A DNA stretch of 64,000 nucleotides from Sphingopyxis sp. (GTDB taxonomy: Bacteria; Pseudomonadota; Alphaproteobacteria; Sphingomonadales; Sphingomonadaceae): NCBI RefSeq assembly GCF_016704835.1, contig NZ_JADIZJ010000005.1:310001-374000 (forward strand), read 5' to 3'. The position numbers and the translations under genes are program-made. Below, one piece after another: positions 25,389 through 33,776 of this stretch. How positions within the stretch are numbered: the first letter of the stretch is position 1; every line of letters starts with the position of its first letter. Below the pieces are notes generated by a model. The model was given only the letters and a program-made list of their open reading frames with translations. It had not been told where the DNA came from and searched no databases.

Positions 25389-26048
25389 TCAGCGCCCGTC
25401 CATCGCCAGCGCTTCGGTCGCCGGGATCTGCATCCCCTCGAACGCCTGCGCGGCATAGGGACCGGCAGGATCGACCCAATGCAGGAACAGATGCGCCGAC
25501 CAGCGGTTGGGGTTCGGCATCATCCGCCCGTGCAGGCGGTGGATCCCCTGATAAAGCACCGCATCGCCGGGCAGCATCGCCACCGACCCATAGGATTCGT
25601 CGCCAAAATCGGCATCAGCGCGCTCACGCGGTGTCTCGATATGCTGCGAACCCACCTCGAGCGGCCAAGCCTTGTCGTCGCTTGCCGCGAGCAGCAAGGA
25701 CAAACTGTGTTCGCAAGCGTAACGATCCGAATGAATGCGGCAGATGTCGCCGGCGCGGTACATGCGGAAATAGCAATAGGTCGGGCGCAGCTCGTGCCCG
25801 ACCAGCGCGCTGATCGCCGGGGTCATTCCCCACAGGAACGTGGCCATCGGCGGATATTGCTGGCCATAAACCTCGACCGCCTCGGACTTGAGCAGCGCCG
25901 ACCCGCGCTTTAGCGCGTCGAACGATACCCCGCCGCGAATCAGGTCGGACTTCAGCGTCGCGAGGAACGCGTGCGTAACGTCGGTCGGGACGAAGCCCGG
26001 CAGTGCGAGATAGCCCTGATCGCGATAAACGTCTGCCCCGTCGGTCAT
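25389..26048 (-). CDS. 2-oxoglutarate/Fe(II)-dependent oxygenase-like protein
   Basis: A 219-residue double-stranded beta-helix protein. The putative iron facial triad is the H-x-D of CRIHSDRYACEHS (near residue 115) and a distal His in YQGIHRLHGRMM (near 177); the Arg of PNPNRWSAHLFLHW could bind 2-oxoglutarate. The N-terminal YRDQGYLALPGFVP resembles phytanoyl-CoA dioxygenase-like starts. Substrate unknown. Its ATG overlaps the recN stop (ATGA), so it is translated in the recN operon. Confidence 0.78.
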   Translation of the reverse strand: MTDGADVYRDQGYLALPGFVPTDVTHAFLATLKSDLIRGGVSFDALKRGSALLKSEAVEVYGQQYPPMATFLWGMTPAISALVGHELRPTYCYFRMYRAGDICRIHSDRYACEHSLSLLLAASDDKAWPLEVGSQHIETPRERADADFGDESYGSVAMLPGDAVLYQGIHRLHGRMMPNPNRWSAHLFLHWVDPAGPYAAQAFEGMQIPATEALAMDGR

Positions 26049-27712
26049 ATCGTCTCCAAAAGCCTCTCCGCTTGCGCCCGCGCTTCGGCGGTCACCTCGG
26101 CGCCCGACAGCATCCGGGCGATTTCCTCGCGGCGGCCCGCTTCGTCGAGCGCGTGGACGCTGGTGCGGGTCACCAGGCCCTCGCTCGACTTGGCGATCAC
26201 AAAATGCGCCGCGCCCTTCGCCGCGACCTGCGGGCTGTGCGTCACCGCCAGCAATTGCTTACCCGCGCCTGCCAGTCTTGCCAGCCGCTCGCCGATTGCC
26301 GAAGCCACCGCGCCGCCGACGCCGCGGTCGATTTCGTCGAAGATGATCGTGTCCGCCCCGCCCTCTTCGGCGAGTGCCACCTTGAGCGCCAGGATGAAGC
26401 GCGAGAGTTCGCCACCCGATGCGATCTTGGCCAGCGGCGCGAACGGCGCGCCGGGGTTGGTCGAGATCAGATATTCGACGCGGTCGATCCCCTCCGGCCC
26501 CCAGCGCTCGGCGGGCAAGCGCTCCACCAGCGTCCGGAAGCGCGCCGCGTCGAGCTTCAGCGGCACCAGCTCGCCCGCGACTGCAGCGTCGAGCCGCGCC
26601 GCGGCCTTGGTGCGCAGATCGGACAGCGCGCCCGCGGCATGGGTGTAGGCGGCGGCGGTTTCGGCAACCGCGGACTCCAGCTTCGCGAGCCCCGCGCTGC
26701 CCCCCTCGATCGCATCGAGCCGTGCCGCGAGCGTGCTGGTGAGTTCGGTCAGCTCGTCGGGTTGAACATTATGTTTGCGCGCCATCGCGCGCAGTTCGAA
26801 CAGGCGCGTTTCCGTCGCATCGAGCCGCTCGGGGTCATATTCCATCGCGCGCGCCGCTTCGCGCAGCCGCGTTTCGGCTTCGTCGGCCTCGATGATCGCA
26901 CGGTCGAGCCCGGCGAGCGCTTCGGCGAGCAGCGGGTGATCCCCCGCCAACCGGTCGAGCCGCCGCGCCGCGCCGCGCAGCAGCGCCGGGCCGCTGTCGC
27001 TGCTCCCGAACGATTCCAGGATCGCGCCCAGATCGCCAGCGATTTTTTCGCCCTTCTGCATCGCCGCGCGCGCTGCGGCGAGTTCGGCGTCCTCGCCCGG
27101 CTGGGGGCAGAGCACCTGCAATTCGGCGACGCAATGCTCCAGCCACTCGCGGTCGCGCGTCGCTTCGTCGAGCGCGCTCCGCGCCGCTGCCAGCTTAGCC
27201 TCGGCGGCGCGCCACGCCGCATGCGCCGCCGACACCGCACCGGTGTCGGCGCGCGCAAAGGCGTCGAGCAACGCGCGGTGTCCAGCAGGGGCGAGCAGCC
27301 CGCGATCGTCGTGCTGCCCGTGAATCTCGACCAGATGGCTTCCGACCTCGCGCAACAGCGCCGCCGAACAGGGCTGATCGTTCAGGAAGGCGCGGCTGCC
27401 GCCATCGGCTTTGAGCGTGCGGCGCACCAGCAGCAGCTCGCCCGGCTCCGGCGCAATCTCGTTCGCGGCGAGCAGCGCAGCGAGCGGCGTGCCCGCCGCG
27501 GGCGCGACAAAACTCGCGGTCACCTGCGCCTGCCCGCTCCCCTGCCGCACCAGCGCGCTGTCGGCGCGGGCGCCGAGCGCGAGGCCCAGCGCGTCGAGCA
27601 GGATCGACTTGCCCGCCCCGGTCTCGCCCGTGAGCACGCCCAGTCCGGCCGCGAAATCGAGGTCGAGCCGTTCGATGAGGACGATATTGGCGATGGACAA
27701 AGCGGTTAGCAC
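26045..27712 (-). CDS. recN: DNA repair protein RecN
   Basis: A 555-residue SMC-like ATPase: Walker A TGETGAGKSILLDALGLALG (residues 28-47), coiled-coil arms in residues 150-350, the ABC signature region ASGGELSRFILALK near 425 and Walker B TIIFDEIDRGVGG near 458. RecN helps double-strand break repair. The start is GTG at 27712 (VLTALSIANIVLIERL). It follows bamD by 47 bp and precedes ligA after three inserted small genes; bamD-recN-ligA is a common alphaproteobacterial order. Confidence 0.97.
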   Translation of the reverse strand: MLTALSIANIVLIERLDLDFAAGLGVLTGETGAGKSILLDALGLALGARADSALVRQGSGQAQVTASFVAPAAGTPLAALLAANEIAPEPGELLLVRRTLKADGGSRAFLNDQPCSAALLREVGSHLVEIHGQHDDRGLLAPAGHRALLDAFARADTGAVSAAHAAWRAAEAKLAAARSALDEATRDREWLEHCVAELQVLCPQPGEDAELAAARAAMQKGEKIAGDLGAILESFGSSDSGPALLRGAARRLDRLAGDHPLLAEALAGLDRAIIEADEAETRLREAARAMEYDPERLDATETRLFELRAMARKHNVQPDELTELTSTLAARLDAIEGGSAGLAKLESAVAETAAAYTHAAGALSDLRTKAAARLDAAVAGELVPLKLDAARFRTLVERLPAERWGPEGIDRVEYLISTNPGAPFAPLAKIASGGELSRFILALKVALAEEGGADTIIFDEIDRGVGGAVASAIGERLARLAGAGKQLLAVTHSPQVAAKGAAHFVIAKSSEGLVTRTSVHALDEAGRREEIARMLSGAEVTAEARAQAERLLETI

Positions 27713-27759
27713 GAGCCGTCCTTACCGCAGAACAAAGGCAGAATCTATTCCCGGCGCGA

Positions 27760-28551
27760 TCAGACGCTCGGCGCGTTCTTCTGCATCAGCTTGTACGCGC
27801 GCTCATACCATTCGTTGCCTGGATAATTGGCACCCAGTACCGCTGCCGACTTCTTCGCCTCGGCGGGAATTCCGAGCGAAAGATAACATTCGGTGAGGCG
27901 ATATAGTGCCTCGGGCGCGTGGCTGGTGGTCTGATATTTGTCGACGACTTCGCGGAACCGGATCGACGCCGCCAGCCAGTTCGAACTGCGCTGATAGAAA
28001 CGGCCGATTTCCATTTCCTTGCCCGCCAGATGGTCCTGCACCAGATCGATCTTGAGCCGTGCGTCCGACGCATAGCGGCTGTCGGGATAGCGGCGAATCA
28101 CCTCGCCGAGCGCGTTCGACGCCTGCTGGGTGATCTTCTGGTCGCGGGTGACGTCGCTGATCTGCTCATAATAGCTGAGCCCGATCAGATAATAGGCATA
28201 GGGCGCGTCCTTGTTGCCCGGATGAATCGCCAGAAACCGCTGCGCCGCTTCGATCGCCGGGGTATATTCGCGGTCCATATAGTAACTGAACGAGCTCATC
28301 AGCTGCGCGCGGCGCGCCCAGGGCGAATAAGGATGCTGGCGCTCGACCTCGTCGAACAGCGCCGCCGCGATGCCATATTGCTGGCGGTCGAGCCGATCCT
28401 GCGCCGCGCGGTACAGCGTGTTGACGTCGCGCGCGACATAGCGCGTGTCCTTCTTGACCCCGCCACCGGCGCAGGCCGCCAGCATCGGGGTAATAACAAG
28501 AGCAGCGGCGAGCAGGCGCACGGCGGCGCGCGAAGGGGTGCGGTGAGTCAT
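27760..28551 (-). CDS. bamD: Outer membrane assembly lipoprotein BamD
   Basis: A 263-residue lipoprotein with signal peptide and lipobox MLAACAGG (Cys27). Five TPR-like helical repeats follow, e.g. YRAAQDRLDRQQYGIAAALF, AQRFLAIHPGNKDAPYAYYL, ALGEVIRRYPDSRYASDA and APEALYRLTECYLSLGIP. BamD is an essential part of the BAM complex that inserts beta-barrel proteins into the outer membrane. The ATG at 28551 (MTHRTPSR) is chosen because the longer frame has no signal-peptide logic. lpxC, often upstream, is not here. Confidence 0.95.
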   Translation of the reverse strand: MTHRTPSRAAVRLLAAALVITPMLAACAGGGVKKDTRYVARDVNTLYRAAQDRLDRQQYGIAAALFDEVERQHPYSPWARRAQLMSSFSYYMDREYTPAIEAAQRFLAIHPGNKDAPYAYYLIGLSYYEQISDVTRDQKITQQASNALGEVIRRYPDSRYASDARLKIDLVQDHLAGKEMEIGRFYQRSSNWLAASIRFREVVDKYQTTSHAPEALYRLTECYLSLGIPAEAKKSAAVLGANYPGNEWYERAYKLMQKNAPSV

Positions 28552-28613
28552 GCGCGCGGTATAGCCACAGCGCCGATGAACGCAAAATAAATGATGGGTG
28601 GTTCGGCGCAGTT

Positions 28614-29330
28614 TTACGGCGCCTTCACCACACACCCTTTCGGCGCATCCGCGGGCGCGGAGACGCGGCGCGCGGTCTTGATCGTGACCTGCGGTTCGAG
28701 CATCTGGCCCTTCATCACCCCGTCGCCCGCGGTCGGCGAAATCGGGGCGTTGAAGATCCGCTCGGCGACATCGGCGCCGGTGATGATTTCGCCGAACACC
28801 GCAAAGCCCGCGCCGTCACCCCCCACCGCGTCGCTGTCGAACCCCTTGATGTCCGACAACAGCAGAAAAAAATCTGTCGTCGCATCGCCGGGGTTCAGCC
28901 GCGCCATCGACAGCGCGCCCTTGCAATTGGTCAGCCCGCTGACCTTTGTCGGCTCGTGCGCGATTGGCAGAAAATTCTTGCGCGCGTCGCCGCGATTGCC
29001 CGCCTGGATCAGTTGGTTCGCCGGCCCCCAGCTTTTGGTCGAACGATAAAATTTGAACCCGTCCATCCGCTTCGCATCGACATAGCGCAGAAAATTGCCC
29101 GCGGTGACCGGGGCGCGTTTGTTTTCGAGCCGCACGACGATCGTTCCGACGTCGGTGACCAGCGCGACATAGGGCCGCGTATCGACGGCATCGACCGGCA
29201 CCGGCAAGGGCGGTGGCGGCGGTGGCGGCGCAAAGGTCGGCCGCGGCGGCGATGGCGCCGCAGTGGCCGGCGGCGGGGCGGGAGCGGTCTGGGCCGCGAG
29301 GGCGAGCGAGAGGATCAAGCCGGTCAACAT
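28614..29330 (-). CDS. Periplasmic cyclophilin-type peptidylprolyl isomerase
   Basis: A 238-residue protein: signal peptide (MLTGLILSLALAAQTA), a Pro-rich linker with a run of seven prolines around residue 40, then a cyclophilin domain (VALVTDVGTIVVRLENKRAPVTAGNFLRYVD, GALSMARLNPGDATTDFFLLLSD, GFAVFGEIITGADVAERI). It would catalyse proline cis-trans isomerisation of envelope proteins, fitting its place near bamD. The ATG at 29330 gives a proper signal peptide; the frame extends to 29558 but overlaps the divergent promoter and gene. Confidence 0.9.
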   Translation of the reverse strand: MLTGLILSLALAAQTAPAPPPATAAPSPPRPTFAPPPPPPPLPVPVDAVDTRPYVALVTDVGTIVVRLENKRAPVTAGNFLRYVDAKRMDGFKFYRSTKSWGPANQLIQAGNRGDARKNFLPIAHEPTKVSGLTNCKGALSMARLNPGDATTDFFLLLSDIKGFDSDAVGGDGAGFAVFGEIITGADVAERIFNAPISPTAGDGVMKGQMLEPQVTIKTARRVSAPADAPKGCVVKAP

Positions 29331-29448
29331 GGCTTTGCTTATGATCCGAACATTGCCACGGCGAAAGCAGGAATCTGCCGCGCAATTGTCAGCCGCCAGC
29401 TTTTTGCCCGCCTTGCGGTCGCCTCCGCACCCGATTACCTCGGCACGC

Positions 29449-30024
29449 ATGACCGCCGACAAAATCTTCATCAGCGCCAACGACCTCCTTGCCGATTCGC
29501 TGCGGCTCGGGATGCAAGTAATCGACAGCGGTTTCAAACCGACGCACCTCGTCGGCATCTGGCGCGGCGGGGCGCCGGTCGGGATCGCGGTGCAGGAATT
29601 GCTCGATTATCACGGCCAGCATTGCGACCATATCGCGATCCGCACCTCCTCCTACCACGGCATCGATCGTCAGGATCCCGAGGTGAAGGTGTTCGCGCTC
29701 GGCTATCTGATCGACACGCTCGACCCCGAGGACCGGCTGCTGATCATCGACGATGTGTTCGACAGCGGGCGCAGTATCCGCGCCTTTATCGCCGAACTCA
29801 AGGCGCGCTGCCGCCACAACATGCCGCGCGACATCCGCATCGCCACCGTGTGGTTCAAGCCCGGCCGCAACGTCACCGACCTGCGCCCCGATTTTTTCGT
29901 CCACGAAACCGACCAGTGGCTGATCTTCCCGCACGAGATCGACGGGCTGACGATTGACGAAATCCGCCGCCACAAGCCCGAGGCGGCGATCATTCTGCGC
30001 GAGGAGGGCAAAAGCGATGCATGA
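29449..30024 (+). CDS. Purine phosphoribosyltransferase
   Basis: A 191-residue type I PRTase. The PRPP-binding loop is LLIIDDVFDSGRSIRAF (near residue 100), with an N-terminal LVGIWRGGAPVGIAVQE and a C-terminal aromatic/substrate segment (ATVWFKPGRNVTDLRPDFFVHETDQWLIFPHE). It resembles hypoxanthine/xanthine-guanine PRTases, which convert a free purine base and PRPP to the nucleotide. The next gene, adenine deaminase, overlaps its end and supplies hypoxanthine, which supports this reading. The start at 29449 is preferred; 118 bp separate it from the divergent cyclophilin start. Confidence 0.87.
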   Translation: MTADKIFISANDLLADSLRLGMQVIDSGFKPTHLVGIWRGGAPVGIAVQELLDYHGQHCDHIAIRTSSYHGIDRQDPEVKVFALGYLIDTLDPEDRLLIIDDVFDSGRSIRAFIAELKARCRHNMPRDIRIATVWFKPGRNVTDLRPDFFVHETDQWLIFPHEIDGLTIDEIRRHKPEAAIILREEGKSDA

Positions 30025-31048
30025 CGGATTCGCCTCGCCCGAGGACCGCGCCGCCTTCATCACCGCGCTGCCCAAGGCCGAGCTGCACCTGCATATCGAA
30101 GGCTCGCTCGAGCCCGAACTGATGTTCGAGCTGGCACAGCGCAACGGCGTCGCGATCCCGTTCGCCAATGTCGAAGAGGTGCGTGCGGCCTACGCCTTCT
30201 CGAATCTTCAGGATTTCCTCGACATCTATTATCAGGGGATGGGCGTCCTCCACACCGAGCAGGACTTTTACGATCTCACCGCCGCCTACCTCTCCCGCGC
30301 CCAGGCCGACGCGGTGCGCCACGTCGAAATCTTCTTCGATCCGCAGGGGCATACGGCGCGCGGGGTGGCGTTCGAGACCGTCATAACCGGCATCTCCCGC
30401 GCTTTCGATGATGCGCAAGCTCGCTATGGCATCACCTCAAAACTCATCCTCTGCTTCCTCCGCCACCTCAGCGAAACTGCGGCCGAAGCAACGCTCGACG
30501 CAGCGCTGCCGTATCTCGACCGCATCGCCGGGGTTGGCCTCGACAGCTCCGAAGTCGGCCACCCCCCCGCCAAATTCGAACGCGTGTTCGCCCGCGCCCG
30601 CGCCCTCGGCCTGAAAATCGTTGCGCACGCCGGCGAGGAAGGCCCGCCCGCCTATGTCTACGAAGCGCTCGATCTGCTCAAAGTCGACCGCATCGACCAT
30701 GGCAACCGCAGCCTCGAGGATCTTGCCCTTGTCGCCCGCCTCGCCGCCGCGGGCATGACACTCACCGTCTGCCCGCTGTCGAACCTCAAGCTCTGCGTCG
30801 TGGACGACCTCGCCGCGCATCCGCTCAAGACCATGCTCGAAGCGGGGCTCCATGCCACCGTGAACAGCGACGATCCCAGCTATTTTGGCGGCTATGTCAA
30901 CGCCAATTACCAGGCCGTCGCCGACGCGCTGGACCTGTCAAAGGCCGACCTCGTCACGCTGGCACGCAACAGCATCACGGGGTCGTTTTTGGACGACGCC
31001 GCCAAGTCGGAGCATCTCGCGGCAATCGACGCCTACAGTCGCGCCTGA
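30017..31048 (+). CDS. Adenine deaminase (adenosine deaminase superfamily)
   Basis: A 343-residue zinc amidohydrolase. Metal and catalytic motifs are ELHLHIEGSLEPELMF (H-x-H), VAHAGEEGPP (His/Glu), HGNRSLED and VNSDDPSYFGGY (catalytic Asp). The sequence features GHPPAKFERVFARA and SDDPSYFGGY match the adenine-deaminase subgroup (EC 3.5.4.2) rather than true adenosine deaminases; this is recall, not a search. It would turn adenine into hypoxanthine. The ATG lies eight bases before the end of the phosphoribosyltransferase gene, so the pair forms a two-step adenine salvage unit. Confidence 0.88.
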   Translation: MHDGFASPEDRAAFITALPKAELHLHIEGSLEPELMFELAQRNGVAIPFANVEEVRAAYAFSNLQDFLDIYYQGMGVLHTEQDFYDLTAAYLSRAQADAVRHVEIFFDPQGHTARGVAFETVITGISRAFDDAQARYGITSKLILCFLRHLSETAAEATLDAALPYLDRIAGVGLDSSEVGHPPAKFERVFARARALGLKIVAHAGEEGPPAYVYEALDLLKVDRIDHGNRSLEDLALVARLAAAGMTLTVCPLSNLKLCVVDDLAAHPLKTMLEAGLHATVNSDDPSYFGGYVNANYQAVADALDLSKADLVTLARNSITGSFLDDAAKSEHLAAIDAYSRA

Positions 31049-31066
31049 AGCTCGACTGTGCCAGCC

Positions 31067-31082
31067 TCGTCATCCCGGCGAA
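31067..31082. repeat. Solitary half of the GTCATCCCGGCGAA repeat
   Basis: CTCGTCATCCCGGCGAAC matches the left arm of the palindrome at 10360-10435, but no right arm follows before the mreB stop. It lies in the 65-bp convergent gap between adenine deaminase and mreB. Confidence 0.6.
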
Positions 31083-31113
31083 CATGGACGAAACCGTGTC
31101 TTGCGAATATACC

Positions 31114-32154
31114 CTACGCCGCAATCAGCACCCCGTGATACGACCGGTCTTCGAACGCCAGTCCCGCGCCCATCGCAACACAGATCAGCGCATTCTCCGC
31201 CACCCGCACCGACAAGCCCGTCGCCTCGGCGATCGCGACGTCCATCCGGCGGAGCAGAGCGCCGCCGCCGGTCAGCGTGATGCCCTCGTCGATGATGTCG
31301 GCCGACAACTCGGGCGGCGTCTGTTCCAGTGCGGCGCGCACCGCGGCGACGATCTGCCCCACGGGTTCGGCCAAAGCCTCGGCAATCTCCGCCTCCGAAA
31401 CCTGCACCTCCGACGGCCGACCATTGACCAGATCGCGGCCCTTGACCCCGATAATCATGCCCTCGCCCTCGGGCGCCACCGCGCAGCCGATCGCCAGCTT
31501 GACACGCTCGGCGGTCATTTCGCCGATCATCAGATTATGTTTGCGGCGGATAAACGAGGAGATCATTTCGTCCATCTTGTCGCCGCCGATCCGCACCGAA
31601 TTGCTGTAGGCGATGCCGCCCAGCGACAAGATCGCGACCTCGGTCGTGCCGCCGCCGATATCGACGACCATCGCGCCCATCGGCGCGGTGACCTGCAACC
31701 CGGCGCCGATCGCGGCGGCCAGCGATTCCTCGATCAGCTGCACCGACACCGCGCCCGCGTTCGATGCGGCATCGCGGATCGCGCGGCGCTCAACCATCGT
31801 CGATCCCGACGGCACACAGATCACGACATTACTGCGCTGGCGCAACCGGCTCGGCCCGCCCAGCGCCTTGTCGATGAAATGCTTGATCATCTGTTCGGCG
31901 ACATCAATGTCGGCGATCACGCCGTCGCGCAACGGGCGGATCGCCTGAATGTTGCTCGGCGTCTTGCCCATCATCAGCTTGGCCTCATTGCCAACGACTT
32001 TGACTCGCCGCACCCCGTCGCGCGTTTCCAGCGCGACGACCGACGGTTCGTTCAGGACGATGCCCTTGTCGCGGACATAGACGACGGTGTTTACGGTCCC
32101 CAGATCGATGGCCATGTCATGCGCGGCCGAACCGAACCGATTAAAAAATTTCAT
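31114..32154 (-). CDS. mreB: Rod shape-determining actin homologue MreB
   Basis: A 346-residue actin-fold ATPase: phosphate-1 motif AIDLGTVNTVVYV, phosphate-2 VVDIGGGTTEVAI and the adenosine motif LTGGGALLRRMDVAI; RRAIRDAASNAGA is also typical. MreB filaments organise lateral cell-wall synthesis. The N-terminus MKFFNRFGSAAHDMAIDLG includes a short amphipathic membrane-targeting segment. Neither mreC nor mreD follows: downstream is a convergent gene, upstream a minus-strand PAS protein, so this copy is detached from the usual mre/mrd cluster in the region seen. It could be a second paralogue. Confidence 0.93.
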   Translation of the reverse strand: MKFFNRFGSAAHDMAIDLGTVNTVVYVRDKGIVLNEPSVVALETRDGVRRVKVVGNEAKLMMGKTPSNIQAIRPLRDGVIADIDVAEQMIKHFIDKALGGPSRLRQRSNVVICVPSGSTMVERRAIRDAASNAGAVSVQLIEESLAAAIGAGLQVTAPMGAMVVDIGGGTTEVAILSLGGIAYSNSVRIGGDKMDEMISSFIRRKHNLMIGEMTAERVKLAIGCAVAPEGEGMIIGVKGRDLVNGRPSEVQVSEAEIAEALAEPVGQIVAAVRAALEQTPPELSADIIDEGITLTGGGALLRRMDVAIAEATGLSVRVAENALICVAMGAGLAFEDRSYHGVLIAA

Positions 32155-32378
32155 ACGCGCCGAACGCCCCTGGCCATGCTGATGGAGAATCGGGGACGCG
32201 CGCGCTCATGCCCGCACCACCCGTGGATTTCGGCTTGTAACGATGGTTAAATCGCGTCAACGCCGCAGGCGCAGACCGTTGGTTTCTCAGGTCCGGACGA
32301 GCCAAAACCGCCATCTGCCGCCGCAGGACAACGCTTCGTCGCCCGTGACGCCCATTTGTCCACGGCCAGTCTGAGGCG

Positions 32379-32906
32379 TCAGGCGCTGCCCGAAACGAGG
32401 AATTTCAGGCCCTGCAATTTGACGATCCGATCGTCGATACAAACCGGCGCGGCGATCAGGCGCATCCACCGCGGCGCCGCGGTGGCAGGCTTGATTTCGA
32501 CGTCGAGCGTAAAGCCGCGGCGATGCTTGATCGCGTAGGCGCGCAATTTCTCCATCGCCGCGCGCGACCCGTCGCCGTACAGCGCGGCCGTTTCTTCACG
32601 CGTCACCGCGGCGCCGCGCGGCAGCGCGAAAATATCATAGACCTCGTTCGACCAGTTCAGCCGATTGTCGTCGGCCAGGTCGCATTCCCACCAGCCCGGC
32701 AGCGCCGGCCCAAAACGGTCGATCGCTTTCACATCGGCACTGTTCGTCACCGCATCAAGCGTATCGGCGCCGTGCAGCCGTCCCAGCTCGAAAAAGCGTT
32801 CGCGCTCATACAGCGGCCAGCTGTGGTGAACGGGTAAGGGATGGGTCGGTTTCAACGCACCGGTCTTTCGTTGTTTTGCATAGCGATAGCCGCTTGACCC
32901 TAGCAA
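32379..32906 (-). CDS. Single PAS-domain protein (start uncertain)
   Basis: About 175 residues with one PAS fold: PGWWECDLADDNRLNWSNEV begins the sheet, YDIFALPRGAAVTREET is the helix region, and FTLDVEIKPATAAPRWMRLIA plus IVKLQGLKF end it. Such isolated PAS proteins may sense a ligand or bind a kinase; no output domain is present. No ATG exists at the N-terminus. The frame is open back to a TGA at 32949-32951, so TTG at 32906, TTG at 32855 or a rare ATT near 32939 are the options. That TGA is the stop of the RNase H-like gene in the same frame. Confidence 0.65.
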   Translation of the reverse strand: MLGSSGYRYAKQRKTGALKPTHPLPVHHSWPLYERERFFELGRLHGADTLDAVTNSADVKAIDRFGPALPGWWECDLADDNRLNWSNEVYDIFALPRGAAVTREETAALYGDGSRAAMEKLRAYAIKHRRGFTLDVEIKPATAAPRWMRLIAAPVCIDDRIVKLQGLKFLVSGSA

Positions 32907-32948
32907 GGACTGGTAAAGATCTGCAACTGAAACGGCAATAAATGACCC

Positions 32949-33323
32949 TCAGCGACGCGCCAGCGCGATGCCCGCCAGATTCTGGGTGCGCCTGATATGC
33001 CGGATGCGCGGGGCTGGGCCATCGCCGATCAGCGCCCGGAACGCCGCCAGATGCGCCGCCGCGCCCCTGCGCGCGGTGACCGCACCATTGGCCTGCGCGA
33101 CCACCCCCGCGGCATCACCCAGCAACACAAAATCGGGCAGTCCGCGCGCCTGCGCGAGCCGCAGCGCCGCGATCAGCGCCAGCCATTCGGCGTCCATGCT
33201 GCTGCCCGTCCCCGCCTCGCGGTCGATCGCAGCGATCCCGCCGACCACGATAGCAATCTCCATCGCCCCGGGATTGGGGCGACAGCCGCCATCGAAGTAG
33301 ATTTTGGTCCGGCGCGGTTTCAT
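32949..33323 (-). CDS. RNase H-like fold protein
   Basis: A 124-residue protein with the RNase HI layout: first catalytic Asp in KIYFDGGCRPNPG, Glu in MDAEWLALIAAL and a second Asp in FVLLGDAAGVVAQA. The last catalytic Asp, normally in an N-x-x-A-D-x-L-A context, is replaced: RTQNLAGIALARR has Gly there. It may therefore be impaired or have a changed role. The ATG at 33323 (MKPRRTKIYF) fits the domain; the frame extends to 33401. A separate canonical rnhA would be expected elsewhere in the genome. Confidence 0.7.
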   Translation of the reverse strand: MKPRRTKIYFDGGCRPNPGAMEIAIVVGGIAAIDREAGTGSSMDAEWLALIAALRLAQARGLPDFVLLGDAAGVVAQANGAVTARRGAAAHLAAFRALIGDGPAPRIRHIRRTQNLAGIALARR

Positions 33324-33776
33324 CGCGCCGACATTAATCGATCCGAACGGCCCGCGCACCAAAAAGCCCGACGCGGAGGCCGCGATGTTCCGGGTCATCA
33401 CCCATCCGCCCGCCAGTGATCCCCATCACACCCCGCAAAACTGCACTTTCTAAGCCCAGATCGACATCCGCCGTCGCCCGCCACCACGCGATCGCGTGAA
33501 CCGACAGCTGACAATATCCCAATGTTATCCGTATCACCTTCAAAACGCTGCTGGCGCGCCGCACCAATCCAGCGCTGACGTGCGCGCAGGCACTGCAACA
33601 GGGCAGGGCCGCGATGCGCAGCGATCAAAGCGCCGACGGCACCGCAATCGCCGGCTGGAAAGCCGCCTGGGCGCATGCGGCCGCTTGGGCCGCGTTCCCC
33701 AACATCGCCAACCGCGACGATTGATTTCCCTTCGGCGTGGCGGCCATTATAGCGGCGCCACGCTGAACGGAGAATA
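33324..33776. other. 453-bp gap with a possible gene remnant at 33512-33724 (+)
   Basis: No intact gene is evident. On the plus strand a frame from 33512 to the TGA at 33722-33724 reads protein-like (ITFKTLLARRTNPALTCAQA, later AIAGWKAAWAHAAAWAAFP) but lacks an initiation codon before the internal ATG at 33614. It may be the tail of a decayed small protein. Minus-strand frames here have low-quality composition. Confidence 0.35.

Noticed and set aside
26003..27709. A 568-codon plus-strand frame opposite recN
   Set aside because: Shadow of recN; no domain and Arg/Gln/His-rich composition.
29175..29300. Low-complexity GGCGGTGGCGG stretch as a repeat element
   Set aside because: It encodes the Pro-rich linker of the cyclophilin in frame and needs no separate explanation.
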